DNA from: Dinoroseobacter shibae DFL 12 = DSM 16493
GTDB taxonomy: Bacteria; Pseudomonadota; Alphaproteobacteria; Rhodobacterales; Rhodobacteraceae
DNA length: 64,000 nt
Direction of reading: 5' to 3'
NCBI RefSeq assembly: GCF_000018145.1
Contig: NC_009952.1
Span: forward strand, 2,046,001-2,110,000
Part shown: positions 51,778 to 60,995 of the stretch, piece by piece
Layout: every line of letters starts with the position of its first letter
Numbering within the stretch: position 1 is the first letter of the stretch
Notes under the pieces: generated by a model
Databases searched by the model: none
The model's input: only the letters and a program-made list of their open reading frames with translations
What the model was told of the DNA's origin: nothing
Translations under genes and position numbers: made by a program

Positions 51778-53216
51778 GCGCGCCGGACCGCGCGCGCCTG
51801 GGCTCGCTGGAGATTTCCCGCGCCCTGACCGGGCTTTGGCAGGTGGCGGATATGGAAAAGGACGGTGCGGTTTTGGACCCTGAGCGGGCCGCGGACGCGC
51901 TTGGGGCCTATGCGGCGGCGGGCTTCGACAGTTTCGACATGGCCGATCATTACGGCAGCGCCGAGATCATCGCCGGGCGGCTGCTTGCGCGGGGCACGCA
52001 GGCGACAGTGGCGACCAAGTGGTGCCCGCCCCCCGGGCCGATGAGCGCAGAGGTCGTGCGCGCGGGCGTGACCGAGCGGCTGGACCGGCTCGGCGTGGAC
52101 CGGGTCGATCTGCTGCAGTTCCATTGGTGGAGCTTTGCCCATCCCGCCTGGCTCGACGCGCTGCACGAGATGGCGCGGCTGCGCGACGAGGGGCTGATCG
52201 GCGAGATCGGGGTGACGAATTTCGACGCGGCCCACCTGGCGCTGGCGGTGGCGGACGGGGTGCCACTGGTCTCCAACCAGGTGTCGTTCTCCCTGCTCGA
52301 CCGGCGCGCGGCGGGGCCGCTGGCCGAGGTCTGCGCGGCGACCGGCGTGCGCCTGCTGGCTTACGGCACGCTCTGCGGCGGGTTCCTGTCGGAGCATTGG
52401 CTGGGTGCGCCGGACCCGGCCGGGATCGGCGACTGGTCGAAGATGAAATACCGCCGCTTCATCGCGGCAGCGGGCGGCTGGGACGGGTTCCAGCGGCTGC
52501 TGGCAGCGGCGGCGGAGGTCGCGGCCCGGCACGGGGTGTCGGTGGCCAACGTGGCGACCCGCTGGGTGCTGGCGCAGCCCCATGTGGCGGGCGTGATCAT
52601 CGGCGCGCGGCTCGGTGAGCGGGCCCATATGGCCGACAACGCCCGGCTCTTCGGCTTTGCGCTGGATGCGGCGGACCGCGCCACGCTGGAGGCCGGGTTC
52701 GCCGCCACCAGCCCGGTGCCTGGAGATTGCGGCGACGAGTACCGCAAGCCCCCCTTCCTGACCGCCTCGGGAGATCTCAGCCACCACCTGTCGGAGATGC
52801 CAAGCGCCGTGCGCGCCCGCCCGGGCCCGCGCGGGCCGCTGGTCACCACGGGCACGGAGTGGGAGGAGATCGCGGGCTACGCAAGGGCGCGGGCCGATGG
52901 CGACACGATCCGGGTTTCGGGCACCACGGCGACGGCGGGTGCGGACCGGGTCGTGGCCCCGGACGACGCGGGCGCGCAGACGACCTTCATCCTCGACCGG
53001 ATCGGGGCGAGCCTCGACGCCCTCGGCGCCCGCCTCGAAGACGTGGTGCGCACCCGGATCTACATCACCGATGCGCGGGACGTCGAGGCGGTCTCCCGCG
53101 CCCATGGCCGGGTCTTCGGCGCGATCAAGCCCGCCAACACGCTGGTGGTGGTGGCCGGCCTCATCGGCGGCTACCGGGTGGAGATCGAAGCCGAGGCCCA
53201 TCGCCCGGCCTCCTGA
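51774..53216 (+). CDS. aldo/keto reductase fused to a RidA-like domain
   Basis: 480 residues starting at MSAPDRARLG, where ATGA overlaps the GntR stop. Residues 1-~335 form an AKR barrel with a complete tetrad: FDMADHY (Asp55, Tyr60), ATKW (Lys82) and LLQFHWW (His117). Residues ~355-480 are a RidA/YjgF-like domain: DTIRVSGTTA, TFILDRIGASLDALGARLEDVVRTRIYITD, and the final AGLIGGYRVEIEAEA. The usual PAR motif of imine-hydrolysing RidA reads PAN (Asn455), so classical imine deaminase activity is unlikely. RidA folds often follow enzymes that make reactive enamines, imines or ketones. The fusion suggests that the AKR product or substrate is handed straight to the RidA pocket. Confidence 0.9.
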   Translation: MSAPDRARLGSLEISRALTGLWQVADMEKDGAVLDPERAADALGAYAAAGFDSFDMADHYGSAEIIAGRLLARGTQATVATKWCPPPGPMSAEVVRAGVTERLDRLGVDRVDLLQFHWWSFAHPAWLDALHEMARLRDEGLIGEIGVTNFDAAHLALAVADGVPLVSNQVSFSLLDRRAAGPLAEVCAATGVRLLAYGTLCGGFLSEHWLGAPDPAGIGDWSKMKYRRFIAAAGGWDGFQRLLAAAAEVAARHGVSVANVATRWVLAQPHVAGVIIGARLGERAHMADNARLFGFALDAADRATLEAGFAATSPVPGDCGDEYRKPPFLTASGDLSHHLSEMPSAVRARPGPRGPLVTTGTEWEEIAGYARARADGDTIRVSGTTATAGADRVVAPDDAGAQTTFILDRIGASLDALGARLEDVVRTRIYITDARDVEAVSRAHGRVFGAIKPANTLVVVAGLIGGYRVEIEAEAHRPAS

Positions 53217-53315
53217 ACCCCCGTCTCGGGCCCCAGCCCGCGCGGCCCCCTTCATCTGTGTCAAAATACTCCGGGGGCGCGCGGCCCCGCCGCGCGGGGG
53301 CAGCGCCCGCCCCCG

Positions 53316-53338
53316 GCGACGTGCGCAGCACGGCGCAA
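53316..53338. repeat. 23-base direct repeat, copy 1
   Basis: Begins GCGACGTGCGCAGC and is repeated exactly 34 bases further on (53350-53372). The unit holds GTGCGCAGCAC, which can itself pair as GTGC/GCAC. Its function is unknown. Confidence 0.8.
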
Positions 53339-53349
53339 AATCCAATCAC

Positions 53350-53372
53350 GCGACGTGCGCAGCACGGCGCAA
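53350..53372. repeat. 23-base direct repeat, copy 2
   Basis: Exact second copy of the unit at 53316-53338, with 11 bases between the copies. Confidence 0.8.
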
Positions 53373-53514
53373 GGCCTTCTTGGCATGACAATGGCAGCGT
53401 GGCACACCCTCGGTCGCGACCGGGGCGAGGCCCAGTCCGGGGCGTACCAACTCGGCTCGCGCGCAAAACCCGCCCCCGCGCCCGTTTGTCCCGTTGATCT
53501 CCCGCATGGGCTGA

Positions 53515-53543
53515 TTTACCCGGGGCGCAGATGTTGGTATACC
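53515..53543 (+). promoter_or_regulatory. candidate icd promoter with TTGGTATACC
   Basis: TTTACC (53515-53520) and TATACC (53538-53543) are 17 bases apart. The -10 lies in TTGGTATACC (53534-53543), whose TTGGTAT start is shared with the motifs before aceE and the lactate regulator. The leader to the icd start would be ~100 bases. Confidence 0.4.
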
Positions 53544-53647
53544 GTCGTGTACGGAACACCGACACCCCGAACTGAACCGCCCATGCGCGCGCCCCGCGCA
53601 TCTCCAGGGCACCGACCCGATCCAGAATCGCCCAAAGGTAGTTGAAC

Positions 53648-55816
<2,169 letters not shown>

Positions 55817-55834
55817 GCCGGGCGAAATACGGAT

Positions 55835-55862
55835 GAAAGGCCGTCCTTCGGGGCGGCCTTTC
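55835..55862 (+). terminator. icd terminator hairpin
   Basis: A 12-base-pair stem (GAAAGGCCGTCC against GGGCGGCCTTTC, one G-T wobble) closed by a TTCG tetraloop lies 18 bases past the icd stop. The A-run and T-run are inside the stem ends. It is a convincing intrinsic terminator. Confidence 0.8.
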
Positions 55863-55884
55863 GCGTGCCGCGACCCGAAGGGGC

Positions 55885-55906
55885 CAAGCGGTTTCGAAAC
55901 CGCTTG
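55885..55906. repeat. 22-base perfect palindrome centred on TTCGAA (copy A)
   Basis: Left arm CAAGCGGTTTC with an exactly complementary right arm. Same architecture as copies B and C. A second 12-base palindrome adjoins it directly. Confidence 0.75.
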
Positions 55907-56022
55907 ATCCGCGCGGATGGTCACCGGCACGCCCCGCAAGGCGCCGCGGCCCTGCCGGGTGTGCCGGCAACGACCCTGCATTCCCGGATCGCGACGCGGG
56001 AAATCCGCCCGGGGGCTGGGAC

Positions 56023-56044
56023 CAACGCGCTTCGAAGCGCATTG
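56023..56044. repeat. 22-base palindrome centred on TTCGAA (copy B)
   Basis: Left arm CAACGCGCTTC; the right arm is complementary except for one C-A pair near the ends. Same length, ends and centre as copies A and C but with different arms. Confidence 0.7.
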
Positions 56045-56172
56045 TCCGGCGCGGCCGCGACCGGGTGCGCCCCGCACACGGTCCCGTTTGTAATCCGGCC
56101 GCAACTGGCGCTATATCGAGGCGACGACCCGCAATCCCGGCCGAACCGCCGACCCGATCGAGGACCCCCGAC

Positions 56173-56721
56173 ATGAAGATCGCCTGCACCATGTCCAATG
56201 CGCGCGGCGGCACCGACCTGCTGCTCTGGAGCCTCGCGGCCCGGATGCAGGCAGCCGGCGTCACCCTGTGCGGCACAGTCCAGACCAACACCGATTGCGG
56301 CGACGACAAGCCCTGCGACATGGATGTCAAGATCCTGCCCGACGGGCCGGTGGTCCGCATCTCCCAAAGCCTCGGCGCGGGGTCCCGGGGGTGTCGGCTC
56401 GACCCGCAGGCCCTGGAAAGCGCGATCGGGCTGTCGGAGGCGTTCCTGCCCCAGGCGGACCTACTCTTTGTCAACAAGTTCGGCAAGCAGGAGGCCAGCG
56501 GCCGCGGCTTCCGGCCCCTGATCGCCGAGGCGCTGGCCCGCGACATCCCCGTGCTCGTGGGGCTCAACAGCCTCAATGCCGAGGCCTTCGAGACCTTCAC
56601 CGGCGGGATGGCCGAACGGCTGGAGCCGACCGAGGCCGCGGTGGAGGCATGGCTCTGGACCGCGCTCGGCAGTGACCCGGACCGCTGGGCCGCCACCCGC
56701 GGCGCGCGCCAGAGCGCCTGA
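56173..56721 (+). CDS. DUF2478-family protein
   Basis: 182 residues starting at MKIACTMSNARGG. The opening resembles the nucleotide-binding first strand of DUF2478, a group often encoded near molybdenum transport or cofactor genes. Other marks are GTVQTNTDCGDDKPCDMDVKILPDG and LFVNKFGKQEASGRGFRPLIAEAL, the latter like the NKFG/KxE loop of P-loop-like NTPases. Cys residues in DCGDDKPCD may bind metal. No molybdenum genes are in the window. It stands alone between icd and the small membrane protein gene, with 99 bases after its stop. Confidence 0.7.
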   Translation: MKIACTMSNARGGTDLLLWSLAARMQAAGVTLCGTVQTNTDCGDDKPCDMDVKILPDGPVVRISQSLGAGSRGCRLDPQALESAIGLSEAFLPQADLLFVNKFGKQEASGRGFRPLIAEALARDIPVLVGLNSLNAEAFETFTGGMAERLEPTEAAVEAWLWTALGSDPDRWAATRGARQSA

Positions 56722-56820
56722 GCCCCGCCCCACACCGCCCCGCGCAGAAGACGCTGGAAAACCGCCGGTCCCGCCACTAGCCTGCGGCCGCAGCACCCCC
56801 CGACCGGAAAGCCCGAGCCC

Positions 56821-57216
56821 ATGAGCACCGCCGCCGATATCCACCCGATGGCCCCCGCGCATTTGCCGCCCTATGTCGCGGGCGCCGATGGCAGCGACTT
56901 TCTGATGAGCTTCATGGTGGTGTTCCTGATCGCGGTGATCCTGGGGCTGGGCGTGGCCTATTTCACCCTGCATGCCCTGCCCGAGAAGATGGCGCACCGC
57001 TCCAACGCGGTGCAGCTGCAACTGATCAGCGTGCTGGCGATGCTGGCGCTTTTTACCCATAACAACCTGTTCTGGGTCGCGGCCCTGGTGCTGGCGGCCT
57101 TCCGTCCGCCGGATTTCATCACGCCGCTGAACTCCATCGCGCAATCGCTGCGCAACCTTGCCGGAGGGCCGCGACGCGACGAGGCCCCTGCCCCCACAGC
57201 CGAGAAAGAGGGCTGA
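56821..57216 (+). CDS. small inner-membrane protein paired with the HlyD-like gene
   Basis: 131 residues. Two hydrophobic segments lie at ~29-50 (FLMSFMVVFLIAVILGLGVAYF) and ~70-95 (LISVLAMLALFTHNNLFWVAALVLAAF), with a polar C terminus. It sits three bases ahead of the HlyD-like gene. Gene pairs of a small membrane protein and a HlyD-type protein are known from enteric bacteria (yiaW-yiaV and yibI-yibH), and this pair has the same layout; direct homology cannot be confirmed by eye. It probably forms or stabilises an inner-membrane part of an efflux or envelope complex. Confidence 0.75.
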   Translation: MSTAADIHPMAPAHLPPYVAGADGSDFLMSFMVVFLIAVILGLGVAYFTLHALPEKMAHRSNAVQLQLISVLAMLALFTHNNLFWVAALVLAAFRPPDFITPLNSIAQSLRNLAGGPRRDEAPAPTAEKEG

Positions 57217-57219
57217 GCC

Positions 57220-58452
57220 ATGCTGGAATTGATGCTGTGCTCGATGCTCACGGTGCTGCCCGATTACCTCTACCGCAGCCGGGTGCAGGGCAAGACCTGG
57301 GGGCAAGAGATCACCTTCTTCACCATGTGGTACGAGCTGCGCTGGGGCATCACCCTGTGCGCGATGCTGACCATCAGCCTGATCACCGTGGTGTTCTATT
57401 TCCACCCCAGCACGTCCAACGTGACCTCCTTCTTCCGCACGGTGACGATCCTGTCCGAAAGCGCGGGGCGCGTGGACAAGGTCTATGTGGATATCAACCA
57501 GGAGGTCGCCGCGGGCGATCCGATCTTCCGGCTCGACAGCTCCCGGCAGGAGGCCGCGGCCGAAACCGCCCGCCGCCAGATCGAGGAGGTCGATGCCGCA
57601 CTCCTGGTCGCGCAATCCGATCTGGGCGGGGCCACCGGCGCGCTGGAACAGGCGCAAGCCGCCTACCGGCAGATCGAGCAGGATCTGAACCGGCGCGAGA
57701 CGTTGCTGGCCGAAGGCTCCTCCGCCGTCACTCAGCGGGAGGTCGACACCCTGCGCAACCAGCTCGACGAGGCGCAAGGCGCGCTCGATGCCGCCGAGGC
57801 GAACCTGCGCTCGCTCCAGACCCGGATCGAGGTCGCCCTGCCCGCCCAACGCGCCACGGCCAAGGCCGCGCTGGCCCAGGCCGAGACCGAGATCGGGAAG
57901 ATGACCGTCTATGCCGGGATCGACGCCCGGATCGAGCAGTTCGATTTGCGCGTGGGCGATATCGTCAACCCGATCCTGCGCCCCGCCGGTGTGCTCGTGC
58001 CGCTGGATTCCGGGCGCAACCGCTTCCAGGCGGGTTTCCCGCAGGTCGCAGCGCAAGTGATCCGCCCCGGCAGCGTGGCCGAGATCGCCTGCGTCTCGCA
58101 GCCCTTCTCGATCGTGCCCATGGTGGTGGTGCAGGTGCAGGACGTGATCGCCGCAGGCCAGATCCGGCCGTCGGACCAGCTTCTGGATATCGGTGCCCAG
58201 GGCGCGCCCGGCACGGTCACGGTGTTCATGGAGCCGCTCTATCCCGGCACCACCGACCTGATCCCGCCGGGCAGCCGCTGCCTTGCCAATGCCTACACCA
58301 ACAACCACGAACGGCTGGAGACCGAGGATCTGGGCATTTTCCACCGGATCGGCCTGCACGTGGTCGACACGGTGGGCGTGGTCCATGCGGCGGGGCTGCG
58401 CCTGCGCGCGCTGCTGATGCCCTTCCAGCTGCTGGTCTTCACCGGTCATTGA
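57220..58452 (+). CDS. HlyD-family membrane fusion protein
   Basis: 410 residues. An N-terminal cytoplasmic piece is followed by a membrane segment near 38-60 (ITLCAMLTISLITVVFYF). Then comes a split lipoyl-like domain (SAGRVDKVYVDINQEVAAGDPIFRLDSS and its second half near MTVYAGIDARIEQFDLRVGDIV) around a long coiled coil (~105-225). The periplasmic beta-barrel part follows (AGVLVPLDSGRNRFQAGFPQVAAQVI). Such proteins bridge an inner-membrane unit and an outer channel. No transporter gene other than the preceding small membrane protein lies beside it. Confidence 0.88.
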   Translation: MLELMLCSMLTVLPDYLYRSRVQGKTWGQEITFFTMWYELRWGITLCAMLTISLITVVFYFHPSTSNVTSFFRTVTILSESAGRVDKVYVDINQEVAAGDPIFRLDSSRQEAAAETARRQIEEVDAALLVAQSDLGGATGALEQAQAAYRQIEQDLNRRETLLAEGSSAVTQREVDTLRNQLDEAQGALDAAEANLRSLQTRIEVALPAQRATAKAALAQAETEIGKMTVYAGIDARIEQFDLRVGDIVNPILRPAGVLVPLDSGRNRFQAGFPQVAAQVIRPGSVAEIACVSQPFSIVPMVVVQVQDVIAAGQIRPSDQLLDIGAQGAPGTVTVFMEPLYPGTTDLIPPGSRCLANAYTNNHERLETEDLGIFHRIGLHVVDTVGVVHAAGLRLRALLMPFQLLVFTGH

Positions 58453-58539
58453 GCCCTGCACCCGCCGGGACAATGGGAGGAGCATGTGCGGTAAAGCCCT
58501 GATCGGAAAAGGTTTTGCTGCGCCGCGCCGGAAACGGTC

Positions 58540-58569
58540 TTTACAAGCCCGCGCCATATGCCCTACCAA
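58540..58569 (+). promoter_or_regulatory. candidate tRNA promoter
   Basis: TTTACA (58540-58545) and TACCAA (58564-58569) are 18 bases apart, ending 10 bases before the tRNA, the usual spacing for a tRNA gene's own promoter. Confidence 0.45.
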
Positions 58570-58579
58570 ATCCGGGCGC

Positions 58580-58656
58580 GGTCCCTTAGCTCAGCTGGAT
58601 AGAGCAATCGCCTTCTAAGCGATCGGTCGAGGGTTCGAATCCTTCAGGGACCGCCA
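58580..58656 (+). tRNA. tRNA-Arg (anticodon TCT)
   Basis: A 77-base cloverleaf. The acceptor stem is GGTCCCT with AGGGACC, the D-arm GCTC...GAGC, and the anticodon stem ATCGC/GCGAT with loop CTTCTAA (anticodon TCT, reading AGA/AGG). The T-arm is GAGGG...CCTTC around TTCGAAT (one G-T pair), followed by G and an encoded CCA. It sits in the convergent gap between the HlyD-like and phosphotransferase genes. Confidence 0.97.
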
Positions 58657-58751
58657 ATCCGGCGCCTTTGCCACCTTCGCCTGTTGAACTCTGATGCACC
58701 AGGCTGGCCCGCCTGCCACTGGTCTGCGGATGTCGCGCCGGATGCGCCCTT

Positions 58752-60995
58752 TTATCCTGCGCGGGTCCGGGCGGCGGCCCCCGGTCGGGGCACCGACATC
58801 GCACAGGCAGGGTGCGGCGCGCGGCCCATGGCACCGCCGGGATCGAACCAGCGGGACAGCTCGGCGAGCAGCTTGGGATAGCAGGGTTTGCGGCTGGCGA
58901 TCCGGTCGCAGATGTGAAGATGGCGCGCCAGGGACACGTCCCGCAAAACGCGGACCGAGGCCATATCGAGCGTGCCCGCCTCCTGGTACCCTGCGAGGAA
59001 CGCGCGGGCATGGTCGTCGAAGACCTGCACCGCGCCGTGATCGCGCAGCCCCTGCTCATCAAGATGGGCAAGGAAATTGCCCACATCCACGTGCCGGTCC
59101 CCCATCGCCAGAAGGTCGAGGTCGATCATCCAAAGGCGGCTTTCCTCCACGAGCAGCTGGTCGGGATAGAAGTCGCGGTGCAGCAGGACATCCGGGCGCT
59201 TCGGCACCCGGTCGAGGGCAATCCGCGCCGCCCGGCGCAGGCCCGCCAGCGCCTCGGCATCGCCGGGATGCGCGTTCGCCGCATGGTCCAGCGCCCGCGC
59301 GAGCACGTCCCATTCGGCCTCCGGCGTCCAGCGCGGCACGCCCTCGACATGGCAGGCATGCAACGCGGCCAGCGCCCGCCCGGCTTGCCGGAACGGCGCC
59401 ACCGGGGCCTTGGGATGTAGGCAGGCGGTGAGGGTCCGACCGGGCACCTTCCGCATGCTCCAGGCGCGCAGACGCGGCGGGCCGGGCCATGCCTCGGGCA
59501 CGGCAAAGGCCCCTGCCCCGGTTTCGGTGAACCCGGCCGCACGCAACGCGGCATGGTATGCCGGGGTGGCATGATCGGCCCGTTTGGCGCGTGTCTTGAT
59601 AAGGTAGTCGGTCGCATCTCCTGCCGCGTCCCGCGCGGTCACGTCGATCAGTGCACGGCGTCCGGGTTTGTGGCGCCGGAGTTTGGGCGGCGCGACCACG
59701 GTCGGGCTTTGATGCGCCGCAAGGGCCTGCGCTGCCCCTTGCGGATCGAGCAATGTTGCGAGTTGGGGCAGTTCCGGATCGACCTGTGGCGCCGGAGCGG
59801 TGCGGAGGCCCGCTTCGACCCGGTCCAGCAGTGCGCAGGTCCGCGCGGGCCAATCGGGCAGCTGATGACGAAACGCTTCTCCCAACAGCAGGAAGAGATG
59901 GGCGGTTTCCTGCGCCGACCAGGACGCAGGCAGAGGCCGCACATCCCCGTAACCGGCAAGCAGGGCCTCGGTCGCGGTCTTCGCCGCCGCCTCGGGCAGG
60001 CCGTGCCACAGGCGCTGCACCTCCAGCCGGGCCAGCGCGCTGCCGAGATCGGACCCCTGATCGCCCATCGCGGCGCGATCCCAGTCGATGATGGTGATCG
60101 CGTCCTCTGCGCCCACCAGGATCTGGTCGGCCGAGAAATCCCCATGGATCAGGCCGTACTGCTCCGGCACCGACGCGAGGGCTGCGACGAGCCGCTCGGC
60201 AAGGTCGTTGGCGCGGGCGCGCTGCTCCGGCAGCAGGCGGCCGATGTCCTTGGCAAGGGCGCGCAGGCGGCGAACCGCATCGAACCGGGTGGCCTGAAAC
60301 GGCGTCCGAAGGCCGGCGCGATGGGCGGTGGCAAGGGCCGCTCCGGCCTGGCGGAAGGCGTGCGGGTCGAGCGCCGCATCGTTGGCCGGGCACAGGCTGC
60401 GCCCGTCGATCCAGTCGGACACGATCAGCCCACGCTCGGCGCAGGCCGCGAGAACGCGCCCATGCCCGAGCGTGGCGGCCAGCAGGATGCCCGACAATGC
60501 CTGTGCATGGGCCTTGCGCGTGTAAGCCTTCAGGAACGCCCGTGTGCCGCCCGCGTCGAGGCGCGCGACCAGACGGCGGGTCGGACGGTGGCTCAGGGGG
60601 TGCAGCACGGCCCGGGACAGGGGATGATCGCCCAGCAGGCGCGCCAGCTCCGCCGGCCTGCTTTGTTCGGGCCAGAGCCGTTTCAGACCGGGAATGTCCC
60701 GGTCCGCGGCGGGGGATTGCGCCACCACATGCCGGTCGCGCAACGCTTGGGGCGCAAGGTCCTGGCCGCGCGCAAGCACCTGGCCATGCCTGTCGCGGGT
60801 CAGCGCCTTGAGCCACAGATGGCGACCATCCGCCAGGCGCACGGCGCGGGTGCAGCTGGTGCCGGGCTTGTAGCGCAGCGACCCCAGCGCCGCGATGGGC
60901 GCGCCGAGACCGGCCTCCAGCGCCGAGCGGTCCAGCAGCAGCGCAAGCCCCGGCAAGCCCGGATCCCGCGCGATCAGCGCATCATTCTGCGGCAT
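58752..60995 (-). CDS. protein with two aminoglycoside-phosphotransferase (APH)-fold kinase domains
   Basis: 747 residues starting at MPQNDALIARD, overlapping the upstream ABC transporter gene by 14 bases; an ATG 14 codons earlier is possible but lies deeper in that gene. The first APH domain covers ~90-400 with HGDFSADQILV (near 285) and IIDWDRAAMGD. The second covers ~450-720 with HRDFYPDQLLV (near 602) and MIDLDLLAMGD. Both keep the catalytic Asp and the metal Asp, so both could be active. APH-fold enzymes phosphorylate sugars, choline, ethanolamine or antibiotics. With a glycosyltransferase and an exporter in the same operon, phosphorylation of a sugar or lipid carrier is a reasonable guess. 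Confidence 0.82.
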   Translation of the reverse strand: MPQNDALIARDPGLPGLALLLDRSALEAGLGAPIAALGSLRYKPGTSCTRAVRLADGRHLWLKALTRDRHGQVLARGQDLAPQALRDRHVVAQSPAADRDIPGLKRLWPEQSRPAELARLLGDHPLSRAVLHPLSHRPTRRLVARLDAGGTRAFLKAYTRKAHAQALSGILLAATLGHGRVLAACAERGLIVSDWIDGRSLCPANDAALDPHAFRQAGAALATAHRAGLRTPFQATRFDAVRRLRALAKDIGRLLPEQRARANDLAERLVAALASVPEQYGLIHGDFSADQILVGAEDAITIIDWDRAAMGDQGSDLGSALARLEVQRLWHGLPEAAAKTATEALLAGYGDVRPLPASWSAQETAHLFLLLGEAFRHQLPDWPARTCALLDRVEAGLRTAPAPQVDPELPQLATLLDPQGAAQALAAHQSPTVVAPPKLRRHKPGRRALIDVTARDAAGDATDYLIKTRAKRADHATPAYHAALRAAGFTETGAGAFAVPEAWPGPPRLRAWSMRKVPGRTLTACLHPKAPVAPFRQAGRALAALHACHVEGVPRWTPEAEWDVLARALDHAANAHPGDAEALAGLRRAARIALDRVPKRPDVLLHRDFYPDQLLVEESRLWMIDLDLLAMGDRHVDVGNFLAHLDEQGLRDHGAVQVFDDHARAFLAGYQEAGTLDMASVRVLRDVSLARHLHICDRIASRKPCYPKLLAELSRWFDPGGAMGRAPHPACAMSVPRPGAAARTRAG

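Larger units (their letters stand above)
53217..53647. other. 431-base intergenic region upstream of icd
   Basis: No gene is seen. It holds the CTTCATCTGTGTCAAAATAC motif right after the AKR-RidA stop, a 23-base direct repeat (53316-53338 and 53350-53372), a GGTATACC palindrome and a likely icd promoter. Confidence 0.7.
55817..56172. other. 356-base intergenic region with a terminator and palindromic elements
   Basis: No gene is seen. After the icd terminator (55835-55862) come a 22-base palindrome (55885-55906), a directly adjoining 12-base palindrome ATCCGCGCGGAT (55907-55918), a TTCCCG/CGGGAA stem (55981-56002) and a second 22-base palindrome (56023-56044). Confidence 0.7.

Noticed and set aside
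53338-53600. Short reading frames upstream of icd as a small gene
   Set aside because: Poor coding composition, no ribosome binding site, and the region is occupied by repeats and a promoter candidate.
58580-58656. tRNA-Arg as an integration site for a mobile island
   Set aside because: No integrase, no repeat of the tRNA 3' end elsewhere in the window, and the genes on both sides have the same composition as the rest.
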